DNA from: Planctomycetaceae bacterium
Lineage (GTDB): Bacteria > Planctomycetota > UBA8742 > UBA2392 > JABWBM01
NCBI GenBank assembly: GCA_013360495.1
Contig: JABWBM010000033.1
Coordinates: 1-41,376, forward strand
Direction: 5' to 3'
DNA: 41,376 nucleotides
How positions within the stretch are numbered: the stretch's first letter is position 1; each line of letters starts with the position of its first letter. A model generated the notes under the pieces. The model saw only the letters and a list, made by a program, of their open reading frames with translations, ran no database searches and was not told the origin of the DNA. A program made the position numbers and the translations under genes. Positions 32,571 through 41,376 of the stretch are shown piece by piece.

Positions 32571-33233
32571 TTATTCCTGAAACGGTTCTTCGTTGTTAGT
32601 TGCTTCCGTATCTTGTGCCGGCGCTGGCTGTTCCAGCTTCGCACAAGGCTGGCGGCTCTTGTCGTTGTAGCGGCCCATGACGGCCGTGAACGCCTGATCC
32701 GTCGCCCCTTGCCCGGCCCAATCGAGCACGGCATCGCCAGCGAAGGCAAGCGTCTCATCGAGCAGGGCGGACTCATCCGGCCCGAACTCCGACAAAACGT
32801 AGTCCTTCAACTGGCCCTTGCCCGCCATGTTGACCCCGATGCGAAGGCGGCGAAAACCGCCATCGCCAAGGCGCTCGATCAGCGAGGCGAGGCCGTTATG
32901 CCCCCCGTCGCTGCCGCCGGTGGACAGCTTGATACGCCCGAGCGGAAACTGCACCTCATCGCTGACGGCCAGAACGTCGCGGATCCCGATACCGTTGGCA
33001 AGTGCGCAGGCCGCCACGGAATCACCGCTCAGATTCATGTACGTCGCCGGTTTCAACAGCACAGTCTCCATTCCTCGATAAACACCTCTCGCCACCAGTC
33101 CTTTCCACGGCGACTCCGCAAAGGCGAAGCCCATCCGTGTAGCGAGTCTCTCAACCAGCATCCAGCCGACGTTATGCCGCGTATGCGCGTAACGCTTGCC
33201 GGGATTGCCGAGACCCGCGATAAGCACCGGCAT
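32571..33233 (-). CDS. pth: Peptidyl-tRNA hydrolase
   Basis: Releases peptides from peptidyl-tRNA after premature drop-off. The 220-aa protein has GLGNPGKRYAHTRHNVGW with the catalytic His, KPATYMNLSG, the catalytic Asp in VSDEVQFPLG, and DGGHNGL. The C-terminal 30 residues (KLEQPAPAQDTEATNNEEP) are an extra, probably disordered tail. It lies 6 nt after rplY and 10 nt before rpsF. Confidence 0.97.
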   Translation of the reverse strand: MPVLIAGLGNPGKRYAHTRHNVGWMLVERLATRMGFAFAESPWKGLVARGVYRGMETVLLKPATYMNLSGDSVAACALANGIGIRDVLAVSDEVQFPLGRIKLSTGGSDGGHNGLASLIERLGDGGFRRLRIGVNMAGKGQLKDYVLSEFGPDESALLDETLAFAGDAVLDWAGQGATDQAFTAVMGRYNDKSRQPCAKLEQPAPAQDTEATNNEEPFQE

Positions 33234-33239
33234 GGCTTC

Positions 33240-33971
33240 CTACTTGCCCTTGGCAGGAGCGGCGGCCTTGCCCTTCTCCGCTGCCGGAGCGGCAGCGCCA
33301 GCCTTGCCGGCTTCCGCAGGAGCGGAACCTTCCGCCGGGGCCGCACCCTCGGCCGGAGCGGCGCCTTCCGCTGGAACCGCAGCAGCCTCGGCCGGTGTGG
33401 CCTCGACAACCTTGGCGCGTCGCGGAATCTCGCAGCGGCAGATGAAGCTTTCCGGATGGCTCACGAGTTTCGCGCCAGCGGGCAGCGTGACGTCTTTGCA
33501 GCGCAACGAGTCGCCGAGCTTGAGCTCCGCGACCGGCACCACGATGTTGTGCGGGATCTTGTCCGCGCGGACAAGGATCGCGAGGTGCGGACGCACCACC
33601 TCGATCTTGCCGCCCTGATCGGCGCCGGCCGGCGTGCCGTAGAACTCGAGCGGTACGTTGACGCGGATCTCCTCATCGAGGCTCACGCGCTGGAAGTCCA
33701 CATGCTGGAGCTTCGGCCCGACATAATCATACTGCACGTCCTTGATGATCGCGTGCTCTGGTTTGCCGTCGATAGCCAGCTTCACGAGGATCGGGCGGCT
33801 GCGCAGCAGCGTCTCGAACTTCTTCGTGTCGATGGCGAGATCGATGTTGTCCTTCTTCTGGCCGTATAGAACGGCCGGGACCTGCCCGCCCTCACGGAGA
33901 GCGCGCACGGCGGCCGAACCGCGCTCGTTACGCGCGGAGGCCTCAACTTCTGGAATCGCTGTCGTTGTCAT
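33240..33971 (-). CDS. rplY: Ribosomal protein bL25 (CTC type)
   Basis: A 5S rRNA-binding large-subunit protein of the long CTC form, 243 aa. The N-terminal L25 domain has EASARNERGSAAVRALREGG and VPAVLYG; a second, TL5-type beta domain follows. The last about 70 residues are low-complexity Ala/Pro/Glu with repeated PAEGA units and a Lys-containing end, an extended tail. It is in operon with prs (32 nt before) and pth. Confidence 0.95.
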   Translation of the reverse strand: MTTTAIPEVEASARNERGSAAVRALREGGQVPAVLYGQKKDNIDLAIDTKKFETLLRSRPILVKLAIDGKPEHAIIKDVQYDYVGPKLQHVDFQRVSLDEEIRVNVPLEFYGTPAGADQGGKIEVVRPHLAILVRADKIPHNIVVPVAELKLGDSLRCKDVTLPAGAKLVSHPESFICRCEIPRRAKVVEATPAEAAAVPAEGAAPAEGAAPAEGSAPAEAGKAGAAAPAAEKGKAAAPAKGK

Positions 33972-34003
33972 AATCCATCCTTATCCTGGTACTCGAAAAT
34001 CTC

Positions 34004-34948
34004 TTACATATCGAACAGACGGCTGACGGATTCGCTGTAGTGAATGCTCCGGATCGCCTCCGCCAGCAAATCGGCGACCGTCAGCACTTTCAATGTGGGG
34101 AACTGCTTGTTCTCCATCGGAATCGTATCGCACACCACCACCTCGGTGAGCTGCGCGTCCATCAATCGCTGCACCGCCGGGCCGCACATCACCGCGTGGG
34201 TGCAGGCGACGTAGACGTCCTTGGCGCCGAATTTGCGGCAGGCCTTAGCTGCATCGACGATCGAACCGCCTGTGGCGATCATGTCGTCGATGATAAAAAC
34301 GTTTCTGCCCTCGACGCTGCCGATCATGTCGAGCACTTCCGTGGAACCCGCGTCCACGCGACGCTTGTCGACGATGGCGAGACCGGCGTCGAGACGCTTG
34401 GCGTAGGCGCGCGCGACTTTGCTGCGGCCAACGTCAGGCGAAACGATGGTGAGATTCGGGATGTTTTTGTTCGCGATGTAGCGTTTGATCACCGGCGAAG
34501 CATAGAGGTGATCCACCGGGATGTCGAAGAAGCCTTGAATCTGCGCAGTGTGCAGATCGATCGTCAGCACGCGCGATGTGCCAGCTGCCGTGATCAGGTC
34601 GGCGACAAGACGCGCGGAGATCGGCACGCGCCCCTCATCTTTGCGGTCTTTGCGGGCGTAACCGTAGTAGGGCAGCACGGCTGTGATGCGTCCTGCACTC
34701 GCACGACGCGACGCGTCGATCATCAGCAGGAGCTCCATCAGCGCGTCGTTGACCGGCGGGCAGGTGGACTGCACGAGGAAGACGTCGGCGCCGCGAATAT
34801 CGTCGTTGATTTTCACATCGATTTCGCCATCAGGAAAGCGCGTCACGCGCGCGTCGCCAAGCGGCTTGCCGAGGCGTTCGCAGACCTTTTCCGCGAGGGC
34901 CGGGTTGGAGGTCCCGGTGAAAATCTTGAATTGCCCGTTGTGCGTCAT
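34004..34948 (-). CDS. prs: Ribose-phosphate pyrophosphokinase
   Basis: Makes PRPP from ribose-5-phosphate and ATP for nucleotide, His and Trp synthesis. The 314-aa length is normal. Motifs: FPDGEIDVKINDDIRGADVF, PYYGYARKDRK, DLHTAQIQGFFDIPVDHL, SPDVGRSKVARAYAK, and the PRPP-binding loop VFIIDDMIATGGSI. It lies 4 nt after glmU, the common glmU-prs-rplY arrangement. Confidence 0.98.
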   Translation of the reverse strand: MTHNGQFKIFTGTSNPALAEKVCERLGKPLGDARVTRFPDGEIDVKINDDIRGADVFLVQSTCPPVNDALMELLLMIDASRRASAGRITAVLPYYGYARKDRKDEGRVPISARLVADLITAAGTSRVLTIDLHTAQIQGFFDIPVDHLYASPVIKRYIANKNIPNLTIVSPDVGRSKVARAYAKRLDAGLAIVDKRRVDAGSTEVLDMIGSVEGRNVFIIDDMIATGGSIVDAAKACRKFGAKDVYVACTHAVMCGPAVQRLMDAQLTEVVVCDTIPMENKQFPTLKVLTVADLLAEAIRSIHYSESVSRLFDM

Positions 34949-34952
34949 GTCT

Positions 34953-36218
34953 CTACCTCTTCGCCTTCGCTAACTCACGCGCCGGAGCGCCGACCACGGT
35001 CACGCCCGGCGGAACGTCCTTGTTTTTTGGCACCACGGTGTTGGCGCCGGTGGCGGCGCCCCGCCCGATGCGCACGGGCGCCACGAGAACTGTGCCACAG
35101 CCGATGAACGCCTCATCTTCAATAATCGTTTTGTGCTTCTTCTTGCCGTCGTAATTGGCGACGATGGTGCCCGCTCCGATGTTGGCGTCTTTGCCGATAT
35201 CCACGTCGCCGAGGTAGGCCATATGCCCGGCCTTCGCGCCCGGGAACAGGTGGGCGTTCTTCATCTCGACGAAGGCGCCGCCCTTGGTGTCGTTATCGAG
35301 CACGGATCCTGCGCGCAAGTGAACGAAGGGGCCGATCTCGCAACGTTCGCCAATCTTCACTCCCGCGCGGATACAAGAGAACGGATAGATCGTCGTGTCG
35401 CGCCCGATCTTTACGTCGGCCTCGATATACGTCGTCGCAGGATCGATCAGCGTGACACCATTCTCGAGCAGGTCGATCATGATCCAGCCGCGCATGATGG
35501 CGTCGGCTATTGCCAGTTCGCGGCGCGTGTTCACGCCGACCACTTCCTGTGCATCGTCTACGCGCATGGTCTCGACGATCTTGTCTTGAAGGAAAAGCGC
35601 CTGCACGGCGTCGGTGAGATAGTATTCGTTCTGCGCGTTGCCCGTCCCGATCTGGTCGAGCGTCGGCATCAGTTCAGAGGCGCGGAAGAGGTAGAAGCCG
35701 ACGTTCACTTCCTTGATCGTCTTGAATTCGGGGAGGCAGTCCTTTTCCTCGACGATGTGGCGCAGGCGGCCAGACCCGTCGCGGATGATGCGCCCCCAAC
35801 CCGTGGGGTCCATGAGCGTCGCGGTCAGCAGGCTTGCCGGAGCCTTTGTCGCTCGGAAGTGGGTGTAGAAGCGTTCGAGCGTCGCCGGGCGGATCAGCGG
35901 CAAGTCGCCGTTAATAATGAGAACGTCGCCCTTGAAATCTTTCAATCGGTCCTTGGCTTGGGCGGCTGCATGGGCGGTGCCAAGCTGTTCGCGTTGTTCG
36001 ACGAAGACGACTTTGGGGTAATGTTTGAACGCATCGCGCACCAGGTCCTGCTGGTGGCCGACGATGCAAATAATTTCGACGGGATCGAGCTTCGACACGA
36101 GATCGAGCTCGTGTTGAAGCATAGGCCGCCCGGCGACGGGATGGAGCACCTTGGGCAGGTCGCTCTTCATCCGTTTCGATTTTCCGGCGGCCAGGATGAT
36201 GACTTTCAGTTCGGCCAT
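34953..36218 (-). CDS. glmU: Bifunctional GlmU (UDP-GlcNAc synthesis)
   Basis: Makes UDP-N-acetylglucosamine for peptidoglycan and lipopolysaccharide. The N-terminal uridyltransferase has ILAAGKSKRMKSDLPKVLHP, GTAHAA and INGDLPLI. The C-terminal left-handed beta-helix acetyltransferase has KAGHMAYLGDVDIG with the catalytic His, and GAGTIVANYDGKKKH. At 421 aa it is about 30 residues shorter than typical GlmU, the loss being at the C-terminal end. It is the first gene of the operon; 36219-36451 before it shows no gene. Confidence 0.96.
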   Translation of the reverse strand: MAELKVIILAAGKSKRMKSDLPKVLHPVAGRPMLQHELDLVSKLDPVEIICIVGHQQDLVRDAFKHYPKVVFVEQREQLGTAHAAAQAKDRLKDFKGDVLIINGDLPLIRPATLERFYTHFRATKAPASLLTATLMDPTGWGRIIRDGSGRLRHIVEEKDCLPEFKTIKEVNVGFYLFRASELMPTLDQIGTGNAQNEYYLTDAVQALFLQDKIVETMRVDDAQEVVGVNTRRELAIADAIMRGWIMIDLLENGVTLIDPATTYIEADVKIGRDTTIYPFSCIRAGVKIGERCEIGPFVHLRAGSVLDNDTKGGAFVEMKNAHLFPGAKAGHMAYLGDVDIGKDANIGAGTIVANYDGKKKHKTIIEDEAFIGCGTVLVAPVRIGRGAATGANTVVPKNKDVPPGVTVVGAPARELAKAKR

Positions 36219-36451
36219 GGCTATTCGCCAAGGAGCGATTCCGCGGAACCGCCCACTGAAACACGGGAATCGTTATGGAAGGCTGCGCCAAGCAACCTTA
36301 CACGACGCCCGAACCCGGCGCGCAAAACGCGCACATCACGTCAAAGAACTTCCCCTGTGGGAGCGCGGAACTCTACAGACCCGATCATTTCTGCGCAAGA
36401 AATAAAGACACCATGATTTGCGCTGGCCGGGAAGCGCCGAGTGTGCCTGAC

Positions 36452-36838
36452 CTATGAATTGTTTTGACTTTTGTCACGGCGCTTGGCGGCGCGGGCGAGG
36501 GCTTGGGGGTAGAGCGTCAGGATGCCTTCTTTAATAGAAGCAAGATCGTCGGGCGTGGATTCGTCCCGCGGAATGACCAAAATGTCTACCGGGGCGAACT
36601 CGCCCTTGTTGGTGCGGAAGACCTCGCGAATCAGCCGTTTCAGGCGGTTGCGGCGCACGGCGTTGCCGCACTTGCGACTTACCACCAGCCCCAAGCGCGC
36701 GTGACCAGTGTCGTTGGCGGCGACCACGACGGTCAGCCAGCCGTTACCCGCCCGCCCGCCGGTTTTGAAGGCGGCGTCGAACTCCCGCGATGTGAGCAGC
36801 CGCTCGGATTTGGTCAGGCGCTGGTTGGTGGCGGGCAT
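36452..36838 (-). CDS. rnpA: Ribonuclease P protein component
   Basis: Protein subunit of RNase P, which matures tRNA 5' ends; 128 aa. The signature RNRLKRLIREVFR is preceded by ARLGLVVSRKCGNAVR. The start at 36838 gives the normal N-terminus (RLTKSERLLTSREFDAAFK); the frame runs on upstream through a REP-like repeat, which yields a spurious RRRGSS...SRLRGND extension. ATG at 36859 is also possible. rpmH, its usual neighbour, is absent here. Confidence 0.93.
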   Translation of the reverse strand: MPATNQRLTKSERLLTSREFDAAFKTGGRAGNGWLTVVVAANDTGHARLGLVVSRKCGNAVRRNRLKRLIREVFRTNKGEFAPVDILVIPRDESTPDDLASIKEGILTLYPQALARAAKRRDKSQNNS

Positions 36839-36898
36839 GGGGCTGAGTATAGCGCGCATCGCGGAAAGTTCTTCTCTTGAGAACACGCCGCACGTAGC

Positions 36899-36977
36899 GT
36901 CATTCCCGCGAAGGCGGGAATCCAGAGACAACCAACGGTTCAGCGTGGTACTGGATCCCCGCCTTCGCGGGGATGAC
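36899..36977. repeat. REP-like dimeric palindromic repeat
   Basis: GTCATTCCCGCGAAGGCGGG plus AATCCAG (from 36899) is matched by an inverted copy CTGGATCCCCGCCTTCGCGG plus GGATGAC (36951-36977). The unit is about 80 bp, the same size and layout as 17557-17638. It lies in the divergent gap between rnpA and priA. Confidence 0.75.
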
Positions 36978-37011
36978 ACCGCGTGGCGGTGCTATCGTTA
37001 GAATACGCCCC

Positions 37012-39279
37012 ATGGCCGAACGATTTGCGAGCCTCGTGTTGCCGACCCCTGTAGATCAGGAGTTCGACTACATCATCCCAGAGCCGTTCATCGGCCACGT
37101 CGCCCGCGGTGTGCGCGCGACGGTGGAGTTCGGCAAACGAAAACTCACGGGCTTCGTGGTGGGCGTGAAAGATTCGTCGCCGCTTGGGGCCGGCAAGCTC
37201 AAGCCATTGCTCGATCTGCCAGACGATGGCCCGCTCGCCGACGAAGGGACACTCAAACTGACCCAATGGATCGCGGAATACTACGCCTGCTCATGGGGCG
37301 AGGCGCTCGAAGCCGCTATTCCCGCCGTGATCCGCCGCAAGCGCGCCGTGCGAGCGGTCAATATCCTGCGCCTTGGCAAGTCACGCACGGACTGCGCCCA
37401 TCAGGCGCGCTGGCTCGAAGACAAGGGCAAGAAGGCCAACTCACCCTACCACAAGCAAGCCAAGGTGTTGCGCACACTGCTCACCTTCCATGACAAGGAC
37501 TTTCGCCCATCAGAATTGGCGGAACAGCTCGGTTTTTCTGAAGCGCCCATCGCCACACTGATCAAACAGGGCTGGCTTTCAATCGAGAAAATCCCCATCG
37601 AAGATTTCGACGGTGTGAATGCAGCCGAAGCGCCCGACGAAATTCCCGATCTGACGGTCGAACAGGAACGCGCCGTCAATGCCATCGCACCTTCCATCGA
37701 GCGTGACGAGTACAAAACCTTCTTACTCTACGGCGTCACGGGTTCGGGCAAGACGGAAGTTTATCTGCGCGCGCTCAAGCACGTCCTCGAACTGGGCAAG
37801 GGCGGCATCGTGCTCGTGCCGGAAATTTCCCTCGCCCCACAAACAGTGCGGCGCTTCAGCGCGCGGCTTGGTGGCGTCACCGGTATTGCTGTGCTGCATT
37901 CGGCCATGACGGACGCCGATAGACGTAGGGAGTGGAAGCGCATCGTCAGCGGCGAGGCGCGCGTGGTGATCGGCCCGCGTTCCGCCGTATTCGCGCCGGT
38001 GCGCGACCTGGGCCTTGTCATCGTCGATGAGGAACACGAGCCGTCATACAAGCAGGACAACACGCCGCGCTATCACGCCCGCGACGCCGCCGTGATGCGT
38101 TGTTTTCAGCAAAACGCCGTCTGCCTGCTCGGCTCGGCGACGCCGTCGCTTGAATCCGCGTCCAACGCCGTCAACAAGCGATACACACTGCTTGAACTGA
38201 CCAAGCGCGTGGCGGAGAGGCCGCTGCCGCGCGTGACCGTGGTGGATATGAAGGACGAGTGCCGCGCCCAGCGCCGCTTTACATTTTTCTCGAACGCGCT
38301 CACGCAAGCCGTATCGGACGCGGTCAAGGCGAAGGAGCAGGCGATTCTTTTTCTCAATCGGCGTGGGTATAGCACGTTCTTTCAGTGCGACACCTGCCGC
38401 GAGGTCTTGATGTGCGAGAACTGCGACGTGCCGATGTCGCTGCACAAGAGCTACGGGCAATGTATCTGCCATTACTGTCTTGAGACCAAACCTACCCCAC
38501 GCATCTGCCCGAAATGCATGAAGGGCGCGATGCAGTCGAAGGGGGCCGGGACGGAGTTCATAGAAGAGGAGATCAAGGCGCGCTTTGCAGACGCCCGCGT
38601 GGCGCGCATGGATTCCGACGTGATGAAGTCGCGCGAGGATTACGAGGAATTGCTCGACCGTTTCCGCGCGGGCGAGATCGACGTGCTTGTCGGCACGCAG
38701 ATGATCGCCAAGGGGCTGGACTTTCCGCGTGTCACCGTGGTGGGGGTGATTCACGCGGACCTGAGCCTGTATCTCGCCGATTTTCGCGCCCATGAGCGCA
38801 CGTTTCAATTGTTGACGCAAGTGTCGGGGCGCGCGGGACGCGGAACGCTCAAGGGGCGGGTGTTCGTCCAGACCTTCGCGCCCGAGCATCCCTGTATTCA
38901 GGCGGCGCAGGCACAAGATTACTGGGCGTTTTACAAACATGAGATCAGTCAACGCAAAATAGCGGCCTATCCGCCCTTTGTGCGGCTGATCAATGTGGGG
39001 ATCGAAGCGCGCGATCCTCGCCGCGGGCAGGAGATGGCGCGCAAGATTCGCGCCGACCTCGACGATTTGAAAAAGCTCGAAGCAGGGGTGATCGTCGACA
39101 TCCTCGGCCCGTCGGCAGCTCCTATTGCACGTTTAAGAGGGCGGCATCGGCAGCAGGTTCTCGTGAAGGTGCGCGACCATAAGGCCATCGGCGTCGTCTC
39201 GGCGCGCATCAGGAAGTGGGGCAAGGGCGGCGACGCCCAGCGCATCGTGATCGATGTCGATCCGTATTCGTTGTTGTAA
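37012..39279 (+). CDS. priA: Primosomal replication restart helicase PriA
   Basis: Restarts stalled replication forks; 755 aa. The N-terminal DNA-binding region (RFASLVLPTPVDQEFDY) is followed by a helicase core with Walker A GVTGSGKTEVYL, DEEH box VIVDEEHEPSYKQDNTPRYHARD, and GSATPSLES. The zinc region holds eight Cys in four C-x2-C or similar pairs (CDTCREVLMCENC; CHYCLETKPTPRICPKC). Helicase motifs V/VI include GTQMIAKGLDFPRV and QVSGRAGRG. The start at 37012 fits the family; the frame from 36973 runs through the repeat. Confidence 0.97.
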   Translation: MAERFASLVLPTPVDQEFDYIIPEPFIGHVARGVRATVEFGKRKLTGFVVGVKDSSPLGAGKLKPLLDLPDDGPLADEGTLKLTQWIAEYYACSWGEALEAAIPAVIRRKRAVRAVNILRLGKSRTDCAHQARWLEDKGKKANSPYHKQAKVLRTLLTFHDKDFRPSELAEQLGFSEAPIATLIKQGWLSIEKIPIEDFDGVNAAEAPDEIPDLTVEQERAVNAIAPSIERDEYKTFLLYGVTGSGKTEVYLRALKHVLELGKGGIVLVPEISLAPQTVRRFSARLGGVTGIAVLHSAMTDADRRREWKRIVSGEARVVIGPRSAVFAPVRDLGLVIVDEEHEPSYKQDNTPRYHARDAAVMRCFQQNAVCLLGSATPSLESASNAVNKRYTLLELTKRVAERPLPRVTVVDMKDECRAQRRFTFFSNALTQAVSDAVKAKEQAILFLNRRGYSTFFQCDTCREVLMCENCDVPMSLHKSYGQCICHYCLETKPTPRICPKCMKGAMQSKGAGTEFIEEEIKARFADARVARMDSDVMKSREDYEELLDRFRAGEIDVLVGTQMIAKGLDFPRVTVVGVIHADLSLYLADFRAHERTFQLLTQVSGRAGRGTLKGRVFVQTFAPEHPCIQAAQAQDYWAFYKHEISQRKIAAYPPFVRLINVGIEARDPRRGQEMARKIRADLDDLKKLEAGVIVDILGPSAAPIARLRGRHRQQVLVKVRDHKAIGVVSARIRKWGKGGDAQRIVIDVDPYSLL

Positions 39280-39346
39280 GTGCCATCGGGAAGCCGTCAA
39301 GCCGGCGAAACAGGGCTGTTCAAAAGTTGCTTTACTGCACCCCGCC

Positions 39347-39445
39347 GTCATGCCGACGACGCGAGCCCAGCGAAGCGTTACAGTGAGCGCAGTGGGCATC
39401 CAACTCTTCCGCGGGTTTCTGGGCACCGGTTTTCGCCGGTGTGAC
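39347..39445. repeat. Diverged REP-like dimer
   Basis: GTCATGCCGACGACGCGAG at the left and CACCGGTTTTCGCCGGTG with TGAC at the right have the same ends (GTCAT ... TGAC) as the REP-like units elsewhere, in the gap between priA and the ccsA-like gene. Confidence 0.4.
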
Positions 39446-39526
39446 GCTTCACGGAGACTTTTAAACAGTCCTGGTTACGCCGAACGCTCCCGTGACGTAG
39501 CCCCCCAAATTCGCTAACCTCCACGC

Positions 39527-40390
39527 ATGTCCCTGCTCAAAGTTCATGATTTCCCTGCCATGCTTTCGCAGCTTGAATCGATGCTGCTGCATGGCGGTAT
39601 CCTTGCCTGCACGATCGCGGCGCTGCTTGCGCTGCTGGGACTCTTCTGGCCCAAACGCTTCGGGCTGGCGCCCACCAACGTAACAACCGCCGCGGCGTTC
39701 TTGGCATTCCTCGGCTACTTCCTCTCACGCTTCGTCACCAGTGGCGCCGTCCCGCTCGCCAACGTGTTCGAAGTAATGCTGCTGATCGCGTCAGGCTTGA
39801 TCCTCGGCTATTTCATCGTCCTGCTCAAACGGCCCCACCCGGCCCTCGCAGCGTGGGTGCTGCCCATGGCAGGCGTGATCCTGTTCGCGGCGCTGCCGCT
39901 CGGAAGCATCTTGGGTCCGGCAAGCGTCGACACCGAGCGGAGCGACTCCGTCAATAACCCGCTCATTCTCGCGCACGTCGTTCTCGCCATCATGGCGACG
40001 GTGCACTTCGCATTCGCATTCCTCGTGGCGTCGATGTTCCTGCTGCAGGATCGCGCGCTCAAACTCAAGCGCGATTCCGTGGCAGTGCGCGCGCTGCCGC
40101 CCCTCGAAGTGCTCGAGCGTATGGTGTTCGCGGGCGTAGCGGGCGGGTTCGCGATGCTGACGCTTGCGCTCGGGCTTGGCTTTGCCGCCGAATGGGATGA
40201 TCTTGGAGCATGGCTGACCCGGCCAAAGGTGATCGCGTCGCTCGCCATGTGGCTGGTGTTTCTCATGGTGGTTGCGGGGCGCTATAATCACCGTTTTCGC
40301 GGCAGGCGGGAGATGTATCTCGTCATGACCGGCTTTCTGATAGTAATCATTGTCTATGCCTATTCGGCGACTATGGCGGGCGGCACGTAA
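39527..40390 (+). CDS. HemX/CcsA-type cytochrome c assembly membrane protein
   Basis: A 287-aa integral membrane protein with about eight hydrophobic spans and a conserved His in LILAHVVLAIMATVHFAFAF. It matches the CcsA/HemX (YpjD-like) branch of the cytochrome c assembly family, whose members handle or are linked to heme; the enzymatic role of HemX itself is unclear and it may affect glutamyl-tRNA reductase levels. It lies 3 nt before hemA, the classical hemX-hemA pair. Confidence 0.88.
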   Translation: MSLLKVHDFPAMLSQLESMLLHGGILACTIAALLALLGLFWPKRFGLAPTNVTTAAAFLAFLGYFLSRFVTSGAVPLANVFEVMLLIASGLILGYFIVLLKRPHPALAAWVLPMAGVILFAALPLGSILGPASVDTERSDSVNNPLILAHVVLAIMATVHFAFAFLVASMFLLQDRALKLKRDSVAVRALPPLEVLERMVFAGVAGGFAMLTLALGLGFAAEWDDLGAWLTRPKVIASLAMWLVFLMVVAGRYNHRFRGRREMYLVMTGFLIVIIVYAYSATMAGGT

Positions 40391-40393
40391 GTC

Positions 40394-41376
40394 ATGCAGA
40401 ACTTCTCGGTCACAGGCATCAACCATAAATATGCGCCCCTCGAGGTGCGCGAGGTGCTTGCCATTGCCGACGAATCGCTGCCCATAGCGCTGCGCGCCCT
40501 GCGCGAGAACCACGCCGTCGAACAGGCCATGATCCTCTCCACCTGCAACCGGATCGAGATCATCTGCCATGCGAGCTGCCCCGCGATGAAGGACCGCGTG
40601 TGCGATTACCTGAGCGCCTACCATCACGTCGATCGTTCGTTTTTCGAGGAATACGTCTATTACCATCAGGGCATCGACGCCGTGCGCCACATCTTCAACG
40701 TCGCGAGCGGCCTCGACAGCATGGTGCTCGGCGAAACGGAAATCCTCGGCCAGCTGAAGAAAGCCTATCTCGCGTCCTCGAGCGAGGGGGCCACTGGACG
40801 CGCGCTCAACGAGTGCATGCACGCCGCCTTCGCGCTGGCGAAGAAGATTCACGCCGACACCGAGATCAGCAAGGGCAAGCTCAGCGTCGCGAGCGTCGCC
40901 GTCACCTTCGTCAAGCGCGTGTTCGACGATCTCTCGCGCAAGACGGCCATGCTGGTGGGGCTTGGCGAGACGGGAAGGCTGCTGCTCACCCACCTGCGCG
41001 AGGTGGGCATCGGCCACATGATCATCGTCAACCGTACGCTGGAACACGCAACGAACGTGGCCAAGACCTTCAACGCCGACGCGGTGCCTCTGGAACTGCT
41101 CGAAGATTACCTCGCGCGCGCCGACATCGTGATTAGCCAGACAAGCGCGCCGACCACGATCGTCTCCCGCGCCCACGTTGAGAACGCGCTCAAGCGACGC
41201 CATGGCAAACCCATGCTCTTGATCGACCTCGCGGTGCCGCGCGACATTCAGGCCGATGTCGAGGAGCTTGAGGGCGCCTACCTCTATGATATCGACGATC
41301 TCGAACAGGTGGTGGCGGAAGCCGCCGAGGCGCGCACACAGGAATACGAGCGCTGCCAAAAGCTCGTGGACGAACG
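40394..41376 (+). CDS. hemA: Glutamyl-tRNA reductase (partial, runs off the window)
   Basis: First committed enzyme of tetrapyrrole synthesis by the C5 route, reducing glutamyl-tRNA to glutamate-1-semialdehyde. The visible 327 residues include GINHKYAPLEVRE, the nucleophilic Cys51 in ILSTCNRIEI, GLDSMVLGETEILGQLKKAY and the NADPH domain (MLVGLGETGRLLLTHL). No stop is reached by 41376, so about 100 residues are missing. The start ATG at 40394 is 4 nt after the HemX-type gene. Confidence 0.96.
   Translation, partial: MQNFSVTGINHKYAPLEVREVLAIADESLPIALRALRENHAVEQAMILSTCNRIEIICHASCPAMKDRVCDYLSAYHHVDRSFFEEYVYYHQGIDAVRHIFNVASGLDSMVLGETEILGQLKKAYLASSSEGATGRALNECMHAAFALAKKIHADTEISKGKLSVASVAVTFVKRVFDDLSRKTAMLVGLGETGRLLLTHLREVGIGHMIIVNRTLEHATNVAKTFNADAVPLELLEDYLARADIVISQTSAPTTIVSRAHVENALKRRHGKPMLLIDLAVPRDIQADVEELEGAYLYDIDDLEQVVAEAAEARTQEYERCQKLVDE

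Noticed and set aside
32613-33869. 418-residue antisense frame over pth and rplY
   Set aside because: It is antisense to two clear housekeeping genes; long because of high GC.
36839-36979. N-terminal extension of rnpA
   Set aside because: It is translation of the REP-like repeat; RnpA homologues start near RLTKSERL.
39791-41359. 522-residue antisense frame over the ccsA-like gene and hemA
   Set aside because: It is the shadow of two well-recognised genes on the other strand.
1-41376. CRISPR array or known defence operon
   Set aside because: No regularly spaced identical repeats and no cas, restriction or toxin-antitoxin genes are seen; the REP-like units are dispersed.

Overview
The window is GC-rich, gene-dense chromosomal DNA from a Gram-negative-type bacterium. 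It carries a predicted outer-membrane barrel, a lipoprotein, sigma-54 promoters and a standard bacterial housekeeping block. The style (Ig-like repeat secreted proteins with C-terminal sorting tails, vWA proteins, FloA, Rcp-like regulators) suggests an uncultivated lineage near the PVC/Hydrogenedentes/Sumerlaeota-type groups, but no feature here fixes the phylum.

Region 1 (1-13.7 kb) is a signalling and oxygenase island. After a truncated RHS fragment come, on the minus strand, a REC-HisKA-HATPase kinase, two stand-alone receiver proteins and a small unknown. A sigma-54 activator of the NtrC type is divergent from them. An approximately 700-bp non-coding gap with strong hairpins follows. Next is a complete set of toluene/alkene-monooxygenase-type genes in TmoA-B-C-D-E order, with no reductase, then two PAS sensor kinases and a third receiver protein. 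Two nearly identical -24/-12 promoters (3869-3884 minus; 6053-6068 plus) head the kinase operon and the monooxygenase operon, so the activator encoded between them is the obvious candidate controller of both.

Region 2 (13.7-29.3 kb) is accessory. It has a small outer-membrane-type protein, tRNA-Tyr, and two copies of a three-gene set: an XRE-type HTH protein with a long helical C-terminus, a secreted vWA protein (301 aa in both copies), and a secreted multi-Ig-domain protein with a Cys-containing C-terminal sorting tail. Copy A spans 14.7-19.2 kb and copy B 24.6-29.3 kb, with the genes in different order. Between them lie two tandem paralogous secreted proteins, a P-loop kinase-like protein, a PEP-mutase-like/nucleotidyltransferase fusion, a lipoprotein, and a 20-residue lysine-rich minigene with its own promoter, ribosome site and terminator. 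Palindromes, a MITE-like insertion with 11-bp direct repeats and a run of four hairpins also occur here.

Region 3 (29.4-41.4 kb) is core genome. One long minus-strand operon reads glmU-prs-rplY-pth-rpsF-ssb-rpsR-rplI-floA-orf68, preceded by rnpA. Divergent from rnpA are priA, a HemX/CcsA-type membrane protein and hemA, which runs off the window edge. REP-like dimeric palindromes sit in several of the gaps.
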